Source of the DNA: Oscillospiraceae bacterium
GTDB lineage: Bacteria; Bacillota; Clostridia; Saccharofermentanales; Saccharofermentanaceae
Direction: 5' to 3'
Length of the DNA: 64,000 nt
Assembly: GCA_902802325.1 (NCBI GenBank)
Contig: CADCLV010000001.1
Location: 1-64,000 of the forward strand
Shown here piece by piece: positions 17,611 through 25,627 of this stretch. The stretch's first letter is position 1. Every line of letters starts with the position of its first letter. A model generated the notes under the pieces. That model searched no databases. It saw only the letters and a program-made list of their open reading frames with translations, and was not told where the DNA came from. Made by a program: the position numbers and the translations under genes.

Positions 17611-18564
17611 ATGCTGATCAGCCTGATGGTTCCCTGCTATAACGAAGAAGAAGCCCTTCCTTTTCTGTATGACGCACTTTGTAAAGTCATGGCAGAATGC
17701 TCGGAATATGAGTATGAACTGATCTTCGTCAATGACGGAAGCCGGGATAAGACCCTCTCTGTTCTGAAGGGTATGGCCGAAAAAGATCCGCGGGTACATT
17801 ACCTTTCTTTCTCCCGTAACTTTGGAAAAGAGGCAGCCATGTATGCCGGACTTGCCGCGGCCAATGGTGAGTGGATCGGTCTTTTGGATGCCGATATGCA
17901 GGATCCGCCGTCCCTTCTTCCGCAGATGTTTGCTGCTCTCAAAAATGACGAGTGTGATATTATTGCCACGCGGCGTGTCTCCCGAAAAGGAGAACCGCCG
18001 ATCCGAAGCTGGTTCGCCCGCCGTTTCTACCACCTGATCAACCGTTTTACAGATGTGGAGATCGTAGATGGCGCAAGAGATTTCCGTGTCATGCGCCGTC
18101 CGGTCGTAGATGCGATCCTTTCTCTGGGAGAACGTCAGCGATTCAGTAAAGGTATCTTTGCCTGGGTCGGATTCCGTACCAAGTGGCTGGAATATGAAAA
18201 TGTCGAGCGTGTCGCCGGCGAAACGAAATGGTCCTTCTGGAAATTGTTCCGTTATGCCATCGAAGGTATCGTCTCTTTTACCACCGCTCCTTTGCGGCTG
18301 GCAACGATCGTCGGTTTCCTGACATCACTTGGTGCCTTTATCTATTTGCTTTACTACTTCATCCACGCGATCATCTATCAGATCTGGGATAAAGTCGCCG
18401 GTTACCCGTCACTTCTTTCCTTCATGCTCTTCCTGGGCGGCATGATCCTCATGGCCCTGGGTATCATCGGTGAATATCTGGCCAAGACCTACATCGAAGT
18501 CAAGCGCCGTCCGCTCTATGTCATCGCAGAGGACAATATGAATGGCGTTAGTGAGAAGAAGTAA
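17611..18564 (+). CDS. Family 2 glycosyltransferase, polyprenyl-phosphate sugar synthase type (CsbB/GtrB-like)
   Basis: 317 aa. The GT-A domain starts with LMVPCYNEEE and has the LLDADMQDPP metal/nucleotide motif typical of DPM1/GtrB/CsbB enzymes, which attach a sugar from a nucleotide donor to undecaprenyl phosphate on the inner membrane face. Two membrane segments (about 228-250 and 263-287) close the protein, as in CsbB. GAGGTGA lies just before the ATG. It is divergent from yfhO, with which CsbB-type proteins work: one makes the lipid-linked sugar, the other uses it outside. A repeat-type terminator follows immediately. Confidence 0.9.
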   Translation: MLISLMVPCYNEEEALPFLYDALCKVMAECSEYEYELIFVNDGSRDKTLSVLKGMAEKDPRVHYLSFSRNFGKEAAMYAGLAAANGEWIGLLDADMQDPPSLLPQMFAALKNDECDIIATRRVSRKGEPPIRSWFARRFYHLINRFTDVEIVDGARDFRVMRRPVVDAILSLGERQRFSKGIFAWVGFRTKWLEYENVERVAGETKWSFWKLFRYAIEGIVSFTTAPLRLATIVGFLTSLGAFIYLLYYFIHAIIYQIWDKVAGYPSLLSFMLFLGGMILMALGIIGEYLAKTYIEVKRRPLYVIAEDNMNGVSEKK

Positions 18565-18573
18565 CATATTATA

Positions 18574-18660
18574 AAAACCGTGCAGAAATAAAACTTCTCG
18601 CGCTGGTCCTCGGGCTTCGCCCTGCGGAGGCGTGTCGAAGTATTTTCATGCGCGGTTTTC
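18574..18660 (+). repeat. Terminator-associated repeat, copy 1 (downstream of the GT2 gene)
   Basis: A hairpin begins 10 nt after the GT2 stop codon. Outer arms AAAACCGTGC and GCGCGGTTTT enclose a core with GCGCTGGTCCTCGG, an inner GGGC-TTC-GCCC stem and CCTGCGGAGGCGTGTCGAAG, then TATTTTC. The core, including unpaired positions, is nearly identical to that of copy 3 at 19392-19475, which lies in the other orientation. Confidence 0.85.
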
Positions 18661-18703
18661 TATACTGTTGTCTTCTCGCTATTGTCGTTCTATTTGTCGC
18701 AAG

Positions 18704-18762
18704 AAAAAAGTCCCGGAGCGATTCCGCAGGCTGTAAGCCGAGGACCAGCGACGGGACTTTTA
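18704..18762 (-). terminator. Terminator of the cyclophilin gene containing the repeat core (copy 2)
   Basis: Minus strand AAGTCCC pairs with GGGACTT and is followed by TTTTTTC. Between the arms is CGCTGGTCCTCGG, a short CT-TAC-AG hairpin and CCTGCGGA, the same core as the repeats at 18574 and 19392. An A-tract on the other side could make it bidirectional. Confidence 0.85.
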
Positions 18763-18782
18763 TTCATGCGACTAATTAGCGA

Positions 18783-19268
18783 TTAGCGAGAAACTGTAAC
18801 TTTCTTCATCTTCTGCTCTTTAAGCGGGCGGTCGCCGCGGTCTGTCGGAGTAGAAGCGATCTCGTCAACAACCTCGATACCTTCGATGATCTTACCAAAT
18901 GCAGCATAGTTGCCATCAAGGAACGGGCCGTCTTCGTGCATGATAAAGAACTGGGAACCGGCAGAGTTCGGATCTCCGGCACGAGCCATGGAAAGTACAC
19001 CACGCTCATGAGACAGATTATTCTCAACACCGTTGGCTCTGAACTCACCTTTGATGTGATGGCCCGGACCACCCATGCCGGTACCTGTCGGGTCACCGCC
19101 CTGGATCATGAATCCGGAAATAACACGGTGGAAGATCAGTCCGTCATAAAAACCTTTTTCGATCAGATCAATAAAATTCTGTACGCTGATCGGCGCCACA
19201 TCCGGATACAGCTCCAGCTTCATGATGCCGCCGTTCTCCATTTCAATCGTAACAATCGGATTTGCCAT
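18783..19268 (-). CDS. Cyclophilin-type peptidyl-prolyl cis-trans isomerase
   Basis: 161 aa, a single cyclophilin domain with no signal peptide, so cytoplasmic. It catalyses proline isomerisation during protein folding. The active-site segment FHRVISGFMIQGGDPTGTG carries the catalytic Arg, and GSQFFIM and the AFGKIIEG segment complete the binding groove. AAAGGAG lies 7-8 nt before the ATG. It has its own promoter and a repeat-type terminator, so it is monocistronic between the GT2 gene and truA. Confidence 0.95.
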   Translation of the reverse strand: MANPIVTIEMENGGIMKLELYPDVAPISVQNFIDLIEKGFYDGLIFHRVISGFMIQGGDPTGTGMGGPGHHIKGEFRANGVENNLSHERGVLSMARAGDPNSAGSQFFIMHEDGPFLDGNYAAFGKIIEGIEVVDEIASTPTDRGDRPLKEQKMKKVTVSR

Positions 19269-19322
19269 AATTCAAATCTCCTTTTTCGGAATTGTAGAAG
19301 GTCATCACAGACCATATATCAG

Positions 19323-19351
19323 ATAGTACGGGAAAAGAACTGAATTTGCAA
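19323..19351 (-). promoter_or_regulatory. Promoter of the cyclophilin gene
   Basis: Minus strand TTGCAA (-35), 17-nt spacer, TACTAT (-10), about 55 nt before the ATG at 19268. Confidence 0.65.
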
Positions 19352-19391
19352 GAATTCCCTTCTACGAGCATCTCACCTGCCCAAACAATAT

Positions 19392-19475
19392 TGCGCATGA
19401 AAAAACCTTCGACACGCCTCCGCAGGAGCTTTAGCTCCGAGGACCAGCGCAAGAAGTTTTATTTCGGCGCGAAGA
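19392..19475 (-). repeat. Terminator-associated repeat, copy 3 (downstream of truA)
   Basis: It starts directly after the truA stop codon. In the sense direction it reads GAAATAAAACTTCTTGCGC, TGGTCCTCGG, an inner GGAGC-TAAA-GCTCC stem, CCTGCGGAGGCGTGTCGAAG, then GTTTTTTCATGCGC. It matches copy 1 over about 75 nt. The inner stem differs (GGGC/GCCC there, GGAGC/GCTCC here) but stays paired. Confidence 0.85.
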
Positions 19476-20270
19476 TTACCATTTCAGATTTTCATAGAAT
19501 ACTTCTTCCAAAGTCAGTCCTTTCGCCGGCATCGTTTTTCCGGCCTCTTTTCTGACCCCGTCTCCGGCAAGGAGTTTTTCGATCTCCTGCTTCGTCATTT
19601 TCCCCTGACCGACATAGACCAGGGTCCCTGCCATAATGCGGACCATGTTGTAAAGGAAGGACTCTCCGATGACCGTGATCTCAATCAGATCCGGATCTCC
19701 TTCAGCGCGTTTCACATAGACGGACTTCATAGTACGGATCGGAGTGATGTCCGGTCCACCCTGGGCGCGGAAAGCAGAAAAATCGTGCGTGCCGACAAAA
19801 GCCTGCGCCGCCTCATTCATCGCCTCCACATTCAGTACTCCCGGTACAAATGCCTCTGTCCGGCGGTTTACTGCCGATGGGACTTTTGCATTTCTGACGC
19901 GGTAACAGTAGCGTTTACCGTGGGTATCGAACCGGGCATGAAATGTATCCGGCATCTCTTTTGCCGCTTTTACCACCAGATCCTCCGGAAGTACCGCATT
20001 TAATGCCAGCGGGATCTTATCGGCCGGAATCGGGAAAGGCACATCCACGTGGGAGATATGTCCTTTCGCGTGCACACCGGAATCCGTCCGGCTGCACCCG
20101 TAAATACGACAGAAGCGCCCGTACACCTTCTCCACTGCTTCTTCCAGTGTCTGCTGTACGGAGCGCCCGTTATCCTGTCTTTGGAAACCGACAAAATCGG
20201 TCCCATCATATTCGGTGAGTAAAGCGATGCGGATATCCGCAGTATTGGCCGCCTTTGCTTCCTCACTCAT
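19476..20270 (-). CDS. truA: tRNA pseudouridine(38-40) synthase TruA
   Basis: 264 aa. It makes pseudouridine at positions 38-40 of tRNA anticodon stems. The catalytic Asp lies in GCSRTDSGVHAKGHISHVD near residue 60, and the protein starts with the family's ALLTEYDGTDFVGFQRQ strand. The ATG is 4 nt after the stop of the upstream glucokinase gene. In many Firmicutes truA follows the ecf genes at the end of the ribosomal cluster; here the glucokinase gene lies in between. A repeat-type terminator follows. Confidence 0.95.
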   Translation of the reverse strand: MSEEAKAANTADIRIALLTEYDGTDFVGFQRQDNGRSVQQTLEEAVEKVYGRFCRIYGCSRTDSGVHAKGHISHVDVPFPIPADKIPLALNAVLPEDLVVKAAKEMPDTFHARFDTHGKRYCYRVRNAKVPSAVNRRTEAFVPGVLNVEAMNEAAQAFVGTHDFSAFRAQGGPDITPIRTMKSVYVKRAEGDPDLIEITVIGESFLYNMVRIMAGTLVYVGQGKMTKQEIEKLLAGDGVRKEAGKTMPAKGLTLEEVFYENLKW

Positions 20271-20274
20271 ATTC

Positions 20275-21249
20275 TCAGCCCTGAAGCTTGTCGTCGAAGC
20301 AGGCCTTGCCCATCATGGCGGCGCCGACGATACCTGCATCATTACCCATCTGTGCTACACGGATCTCAGTCTTTTTGACACCCGGGCCGAAGAAAGGCTT
20401 ACTCATTGTCTTTTCGCGAAGCGGAACCATCAGCGGATCACCCTCGTTGCAGACACCGCCGCCGATCAGAAGGACCTCCGGCATAAATGTGTTGATAACA
20501 TTTGCCAGACCTTCGGAAAGGTACTCGAGATAAGTATCAACGACCTTGGAAGCGACTTCATCGCCTCTTCTCTGTGCCTCGAAAGCGGTCTGTCCGTTGA
20601 CTTTTCCTCTCTCTTCAATGACTTCGTTGAGCTTAGAATCCGGATTGGCTTGTGCCGCTTCCTTAGTCATGCGAACCAATGCCGAAGCGGAAGAATAAGC
20701 TTCGAAGCAGCCTTTTCTGCCGCAGGAGCAAGGAACACCACCGGCAACAAGAACCGTGTGGCCGAATTCGGAACCGGCCTGGTTAAAGCCGGAGAAAATA
20801 CGGTTATTAATGATGACACCGCAGCCGATGCCGGTACCGATGGTAATAGTAACGGAATCTGCCACATCCGCCGCCGCGCCGGAAACACTCTCCGCCATCG
20901 CTGCGCAGTTTGCGTCGTTATCGATATAGACCGGAAGGTCGATCACACTTCTGATGATTTTTCTCATCGGTGCATTTACAAAAGGAAGATTCGTGGCATA
21001 GACCAGCGTACCGGCTTTGTTATCCGGTGTTCCCGGAGATCCGATTCCGATCGCCGCCACATCCGACTCATTCACGCCGGCATCCGCGATCGCCTCTTTG
21101 GCCAGTTTTCCCATGTCCGTGATGATCTCTTCCATCGGACGGTCCGCATTGGTCTTCACACTCACGCGGTTCAAAAGTTCACCTTTTTCGGAAACCACAC
21201 CGGCCTTGATGTTCGTTCCCCCCAGATCAATTCCTACAAAATAAGCCAT
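20275..21249 (-). CDS. ROK family glucokinase
   Basis: 324 aa from the ATG at 21249, chosen because AGAGGAG precedes it; an in-frame ATG at 21288 has no such site. It should phosphorylate glucose to glucose 6-phosphate with ATP. MAYFVGIDLGGTNIK is the N-terminal phosphate-binding strand, an EFGH segment holds the sugar-binding and zinc-ligand His, and CSCGRKGCFE gives the three zinc-binding Cys of ROK proteins. It is inserted between ecfT and truA, an unusual place for a sugar kinase, with short spacing on both sides, so it is probably co-transcribed. Confidence 0.92.
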   Translation of the reverse strand: MAYFVGIDLGGTNIKAGVVSEKGELLNRVSVKTNADRPMEEIITDMGKLAKEAIADAGVNESDVAAIGIGSPGTPDNKAGTLVYATNLPFVNAPMRKIIRSVIDLPVYIDNDANCAAMAESVSGAAADVADSVTITIGTGIGCGVIINNRIFSGFNQAGSEFGHTVLVAGGVPCSCGRKGCFEAYSSASALVRMTKEAAQANPDSKLNEVIEERGKVNGQTAFEAQRRGDEVASKVVDTYLEYLSEGLANVINTFMPEVLLIGGGVCNEGDPLMVPLREKTMSKPFFGPGVKKTEIRVAQMGNDAGIVGAAMMGKACFDDKLQG

Positions 21250-21301
21250 TTCAAAACTCTCCTCTTGTTTGAAAATCGTTTTTCGCAATACGTGAATTAT
21301 T

Positions 21302-22117
21302 TTACTTCATCTTCCACAAGAAATCCACCGCCAGCGGCAGGAAAGCCACTACCGTCAGGATCACAAACCACAAATAGTCACTGCCCTTCATGCGAAGAGG
21401 ATGGAGCTTGGTCTTTCCTACTCCGCCTTTATAGCAACGGGCATCCATTGCGACTGCCAGTTCTTCGGCGCGTTTAAATGCACTGACGAAAAGCGGGACA
21501 AGCACGGTGACATATCCCTGGGCGCGCTGGAAGATATTTCCCGTGTCGTATTCGGCGCCACGGGAAGACTGCGCCTTCATGATCTTATCCGTCTCCTCCA
21601 CAAGTGTCGGTATGAAACGAAGTGCGATGGAGATGGTCATAGCCATCTCATTGACCGGCACATGGAGCACCTTCAGCGGAGATCCCAGGGATTCCAGCGC
21701 ATCCGCGAACTTCAAAGGCGTGGTAGTCAATGAAAGCAGAAGGCTGGTCGCCAATATAAGAAGCAGCAGGCGGCATGCCAGAAGCACTGCGTTTTCCACG
21801 CCTCCCGTTGTGATCACCAGAAATTTCCAGCGCCACAGTTCATCTCCGGACCGGATCGTAAAGATGTTGATCACGAAGATAAAAGCCATGATAAATATGA
21901 TCGGCCGCACCGATTTCAGTATCTCGATGAAGTTGATCCGGGAAAGTAATGCCATGAAAAACACCACAGCAAAGGTGGCCATCAGGGCAACCGGACTTCT
22001 TGCCATGAAAATCGACGCCATGTACACCACAAAAAGGATGACCTTCACGCGCGGATCCAGTTTATGCAGCACCGAGTCACCGTTGACGTAACGGCCGATG
22101 GAGACATCCTTCATCAT
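21302..22117 (-). CDS. ecfT: Energy-coupling factor transporter transmembrane protein EcfT
   Basis: 271 aa with five to six membrane segments. EcfT links the ATPases of the group II ECF vitamin transporter to interchangeable substrate-binding S components. Two short Arg motifs, QSSRGAE and DARCYKGG, sit in the cytoplasmic coupling helices and dock into the ATPase grooves; the second departs from the usual ARG. The start overlaps the ATPase stop codon (ATGATG/TGA), so the genes are translationally coupled. No S component is encoded in the window, as expected for this shared module. Confidence 0.95.
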   Translation of the reverse strand: MMKDVSIGRYVNGDSVLHKLDPRVKVILFVVYMASIFMARSPVALMATFAVVFFMALLSRINFIEILKSVRPIIFIMAFIFVINIFTIRSGDELWRWKFLVITTGGVENAVLLACRLLLLILATSLLLSLTTTPLKFADALESLGSPLKVLHVPVNEMAMTISIALRFIPTLVEETDKIMKAQSSRGAEYDTGNIFQRAQGYVTVLVPLFVSAFKRAEELAVAMDARCYKGGVGKTKLHPLRMKGSDYLWFVILTVVAFLPLAVDFLWKMK

Positions 22118-23910
22118 GCGTCCGTCACCTCCCTGCCTCCGAATACCAGCGATTCTGCAGCGCGTTCCACGTCAAACTCCAGTTCGTCCGCATATGGGAA
22201 AGTCTTTTTCAATTCCTTCATGGTCCGCATCAGAAGCGGGCAATCCAGACGCATGCTGAGATAATCCGATTGCTCGGAAAAGAGCTCTCTCGGAGTTCCG
22301 AAGAAAGTCTGCCGTCCGTGTTTTAAAACCAGGATCCGATCTGCGATCTGGGCGGCTTTATCCATATCATGAGATACAAGCACAATGGATTTTCCCTGAT
22401 CGCGCAAAGTCTCGATATAGCCGAAGATCTCCTTCTGTCCTACCGGATCAAGGCCTGCGGCAGGCTCGTCCAGGATCAGCACATCCGGATTCATGGCCAG
22501 AATACCGGCAAAAGCCACTCGGCGTTTTTGTCCGCCGGACAGTTCGAACGGAGAACGCTCCAGCACATCTTCAGAAAGCCCCACAAGCGGAAGCGATTCC
22601 ATCATCAGTTTCTTCGCTTCTTCCTCACTGTAGCCCATTTTCTTCGGACCAAACATGATGTCCTTAGCCACCGTTTCCTCAAACAGCTGATATTCCGGAT
22701 ACTGGAACAGAAGTCCTACATGACGGCGGATCTTTTTGATTTCTGTATTCTTGTCGGTGGTGATATATTTTTTCTCCTCTTCATCCCAGATTTCGACCTG
22801 TCCTTCCAGAGGACGGAGAATACCATTGAGATGGGAGATCAGGGTCGTTTTTCCCGACCCGCTGTGACCGATCACGGCAACGATCTCACCCTTTTTCAGG
22901 TCAAAACTGATGTCGCTGATGGTCTTTTTCTCTTTTTTATCGTAGCTGTGCGCCAGGTTTTTCACACGAAGCATCACCTGATCCGGCACTTTTCGTGCCG
23001 TTCTGGCAGGAGGTGCAGAAAGTTCCTTTCTTTCCGAAAGGATCTCTGTGATGGTCTTGATGGCTTCTTTTTCCGATGTAAATGCACTTCTCGGGATCTC
23101 ATGACCGGTGAGTTTTCCTACTTCCCACAAAAGTTCCGCCCACTTCGGAAGCTCTAATCCCAGCTCCCGGATCAGGTCCACCTGTGAAAAGACTTCAGAT
23201 GGCGTACCTTCCACACGAAGTTTCCCCTTTTCCAGGACAATGACCCGGTCAGCCAGGAAGGCCTCATGCATATCGTGGGTAATATGAAGTACAGTAATAT
23301 GTTTATCCTGCCGCATCCGGCTGACCAGATGCAAAAATTCATCTCGTGCCTTCGGATCCAGCATGGATGTGCTCTCATCCAGGATCAGAAGCTCCGGCTC
23401 CATCGCAAGAACACCTGCGATCGCAAGTCTCTGCTTCTGTCCGCCGGACATGGCGGAAGGCTGCTTCTTGGCATGTTCCAGAAGTCCGACGTAGCCCAGT
23501 GCTTTTTCCACACGAAGAGCCAGCTCGGGAAGCGGTACCGAAAGGTTTTCCGGTCCGAATGCCACATCTTCTTCCACTGTCGTTCCTACGATCTGGTTAT
23601 CCGGATTCTGGAAAACCATGCCGCAATTCGAACGGATCGTCCAGAAGTTCTCCTCATCATTGGCAGATAATTCGAAGACCTTATATTTCCCGGAATCAGG
23701 GTATTCCAGAAGATTGATCATCTTTGCCAAAGTGGATTTGCCGGAACCGTTTCTGCCTAAGATGGCGACGTATTCGCCCTTTTTGACAGAAAAAGACACA
23801 TGGTCCACCGCCAATACATCTGAACCGACATTGGTCGAATAGGCAAACGTCAGCTCCTGTGCTTCAACCGTCTGCGTATATTCAGGTATGGCTTTGATCT
23901 GTGAATCCAT
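22114..23910 (-). CDS. Fused energy-coupling factor ATPase (EcfA1-EcfA2 in one chain)
   Basis: 598 aa with two complete ABC domains joined by a linker of about 40 residues. Domain 1 (about 10-265) has Walker A GRNGSGKST, signature MSGGQKQRLAIAG and Walker B LLILDESTS. Domain 2 (about 312-570) has Walker A GHSGSGKTT, signature LSGGQKRRVAFAG and LILDEPAAGLDP. In most Firmicutes these are two genes, ecfA1 and ecfA2, at this same place after rplQ. The ATG at 23910 has AGGGAG upstream; an in-frame ATG at 23970 has none. It powers ECF vitamin uptake with EcfT downstream. Domain 1 keeps the DES variant of Walker B seen in one EcfA type. Confidence 0.95.
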   Translation of the reverse strand: MDSQIKAIPEYTQTVEAQELTFAYSTNVGSDVLAVDHVSFSVKKGEYVAILGRNGSGKSTLAKMINLLEYPDSGKYKVFELSANDEENFWTIRSNCGMVFQNPDNQIVGTTVEEDVAFGPENLSVPLPELALRVEKALGYVGLLEHAKKQPSAMSGGQKQRLAIAGVLAMEPELLILDESTSMLDPKARDEFLHLVSRMRQDKHITVLHITHDMHEAFLADRVIVLEKGKLRVEGTPSEVFSQVDLIRELGLELPKWAELLWEVGKLTGHEIPRSAFTSEKEAIKTITEILSERKELSAPPARTARKVPDQVMLRVKNLAHSYDKKEKKTISDISFDLKKGEIVAVIGHSGSGKTTLISHLNGILRPLEGQVEIWDEEEKKYITTDKNTEIKKIRRHVGLLFQYPEYQLFEETVAKDIMFGPKKMGYSEEEAKKLMMESLPLVGLSEDVLERSPFELSGGQKRRVAFAGILAMNPDVLILDEPAAGLDPVGQKEIFGYIETLRDQGKSIVLVSHDMDKAAQIADRILVLKHGRQTFFGTPRELFSEQSDYLSMRLDCPLLMRTMKELKKTFPYADELEFDVERAAESLVFGGREVTDA

Positions 23911-23945
23911 GTGTTTTCTCCCTGAAGTATTTTTGAATAATAGAC

Positions 23946-23980
23946 AAAGTGACGGATGGAATGGACCCATCCGTCACTTT
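23946..23980 (-). terminator. Hairpin between rplQ and the ecf operon
   Basis: Minus strand AAAGTGACGGATGG pairs with CCATCCGTCACTTT around a 7-nt loop, 30 nt after the rplQ stop. Only a weak T-tract (TTTGTCTATT) follows, so partial termination is likely and the ecf genes may be reached by read-through. Confidence 0.75.
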
Positions 23981-24011
23981 CTTAAATCATTTCAGATCGT
24001 TCCGGACAGTC

Positions 24012-24578
24012 TTACTCAGCAAAGGTGAGCAGAGCCATCTCGGAAGCGTCACCGCGACGTGCACCGAGCTTAACGATCTTGGTGTAACCACCCTTGTGGT
24101 TTACCAGAGCCGGTGCGATCTCATTGTAGAGAATGTCAACCGGGTTAACTACGTTACCCTCAGCGTCGTGGGACTTTCTGAGCCAGTAAGCTGCATTCTT
24201 ACGAGCAGCCAAACGGGAAGGAGCGTCAACCTGAACCGTCTTCTTGGTTACTTCACGATCAACTACCTCGTACTTCTTGCCATTCTTAGAAGTCTTGGAA
24301 ACCAGGACCTTCATGCCCTTTGCATCCAGCTTCGCAGAAGAAACAGTAACTTCCTTTTCTGTGTAGTTGTCCTTCTCACGGATCGCATCGGCAATCAGCT
24401 TGTCAATGATCTTGCTGACTTCCTTAGCGCGGGCCAGAGTGGTAACAACATGCTTTCTGTTCTCAGCAAGTGCCTTTCCGTCTTCTTTAACCGGGCAAAC
24501 AACCAGAGATGTTGCCAGATTTCTCAAAATTGCGATACGCTGATCGCTTACTCTTCCTAATTTTCTGTAACCTGCCAT
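24012..24578 (-). CDS. rplQ: 50S ribosomal protein L17, with large internal insertions
   Basis: 188 aa, against about 115-130 for most L17 proteins. The conserved start MAGYRKLGRVSDQRIAILRN and the end GGYTKIVKLGARRGDASEM are intact. Extra sequence appears at about residues 28-43 and, mainly, 68-122 (Lys- and Val-rich), with a few residues near 138-148. L17 lies near the peptide exit tunnel, so the insertions probably lie on the solvent side. AGGAGG precedes the ATG. It is the last ribosomal gene of the alpha operon, 55 nt after rpoA. Confidence 0.97.
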   Translation of the reverse strand: MAGYRKLGRVSDQRIAILRNLATSLVVCPVKEDGKALAENRKHVVTTLARAKEVSKIIDKLIADAIREKDNYTEKEVTVSSAKLDAKGMKVLVSKTSKNGKKYEVVDREVTKKTVQVDAPSRLAARKNAAYWLRKSHDAEGNVVNPVDILYNEIAPALVNHKGGYTKIVKLGARRGDASEMALLTFAE

Positions 24579-24633
24579 GGGTTCATACCTCCTGTAAATT
24601 TACAATATCCTAGCGTGCCCGCAAGCTCGCTAT

Positions 24634-25587
24634 TTAGTCCTCGACATCTGCGAGAGACAGATCCATATCCTCGAGTTTCTGGATAACTTCTTCCAGAGAC
24701 TTCTTACCGAGGTTACGAACTTTCATCATTTCGTCTTCCGACTTAGCGACCAGATCACCGATCGTGTTGATACCTGCACGCTTGAGGCAGTTGTATGTAC
24801 GAACGGAGAAATCCAGATCCTCGATCACGATATCGTGTGTGGAGTTCTTGCTGGTGCTGTCATCCGAATCACGGAAGCTCGGGCCGTTGGCCACGTCCGT
24901 CAAAGCGGTGAACAGACCCAGGTGCTCACGAAGGATGGCCGCTGCAGAAGACAGAGCCTCATCTACCTTAATGGTAGCATCGGTCCATACTTCCAGCGTC
25001 AGGCTGTCAAAGTCTGTGCGCTCACCAACACGGGTGTTCTCGATACGATAGTTAGCCTTCTTTACCGGAGTAAAGATGGAGTCGATCGCGATCACGCCGA
25101 TCGTCTGTGTAGCCGGCTTGTTCTGATCAGCTGTGGCATAACCACGGCCCTTGCTGATTGTCAGCTCGATGAACAGGCGGCCTGCACCATTCATGGTTGC
25201 AATGACATGATCCGGATTCATGATCTCGACTTCTTCGTCGTGCACGATGTCACCAGCTGTGACAACACCGGTCTTGCCTTCATCCATGCTGATGTACACG
25301 GTCTTCGGTGTATCTACGTGAAGCTTCGCACGGATACCCTTAACGTTGAGGATGATCTCAGTCATATCCTCGATTACGCCCGGGATCGTGGAGAACTCGT
25401 GGTAGACGCCTTCAACACGAATGGATGTTACCGCCGCGCCCGACAAGGAAGACAGAAGCACTCGACGAAGGGAGTTACCCAGTGTCGTACCGTAGCCACG
25501 CTCAAGAGGAGCAACTACGTATTTACCGTAGGAGCTGTCTTCGTTCAGTTCTACACACTCAATTGTTGGCTTCATAATTTCAATCAT
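24634..25587 (-). CDS. rpoA: RNA polymerase alpha subunit
   Basis: 317 aa. The N-terminal domain (about 1-230) has the dimerisation and assembly motifs, including RGYGTTLGNSLRRVLLSSL. A short acidic linker (DDSTSKNSTHD) leads to the C-terminal domain (about 250-312), whose RAGINTIGDLV and RNLGKKSLEEV helix-hairpin-helix segments bind UP elements and activators. AGGAGG lies 7 nt before the ATG. It sits between rpsD and rplQ as in nearly all bacteria. Confidence 0.98.
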   Translation of the reverse strand: MIEIMKPTIECVELNEDSSYGKYVVAPLERGYGTTLGNSLRRVLLSSLSGAAVTSIRVEGVYHEFSTIPGVIEDMTEIILNVKGIRAKLHVDTPKTVYISMDEGKTGVVTAGDIVHDEEVEIMNPDHVIATMNGAGRLFIELTISKGRGYATADQNKPATQTIGVIAIDSIFTPVKKANYRIENTRVGERTDFDSLTLEVWTDATIKVDEALSSAAAILREHLGLFTALTDVANGPSFRDSDDSTSKNSTHDIVIEDLDFSVRTYNCLKRAGINTIGDLVAKSEDEMMKVRNLGKKSLEEVIQKLEDMDLSLADVED

Positions 25588-25627
25588 ATTTATCCTCCTA
25601 GCGCTTTATGCAAGCAGCACGGTGCCA

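Noticed and set aside
19333-19452. Possible short genes between the cyclophilin gene and truA
   Set aside because: Open frames here overlap the promoter and the repeat, lack ribosome binding sites and look non-coding.
18574-19475. Inverted repeats flanking the cyclophilin gene as ends of a mobile element
   Set aside because: No transposase, no target duplication, the enclosed gene is a housekeeping gene with its own promoter, and each copy lies at the 3' end of a gene like a terminator.
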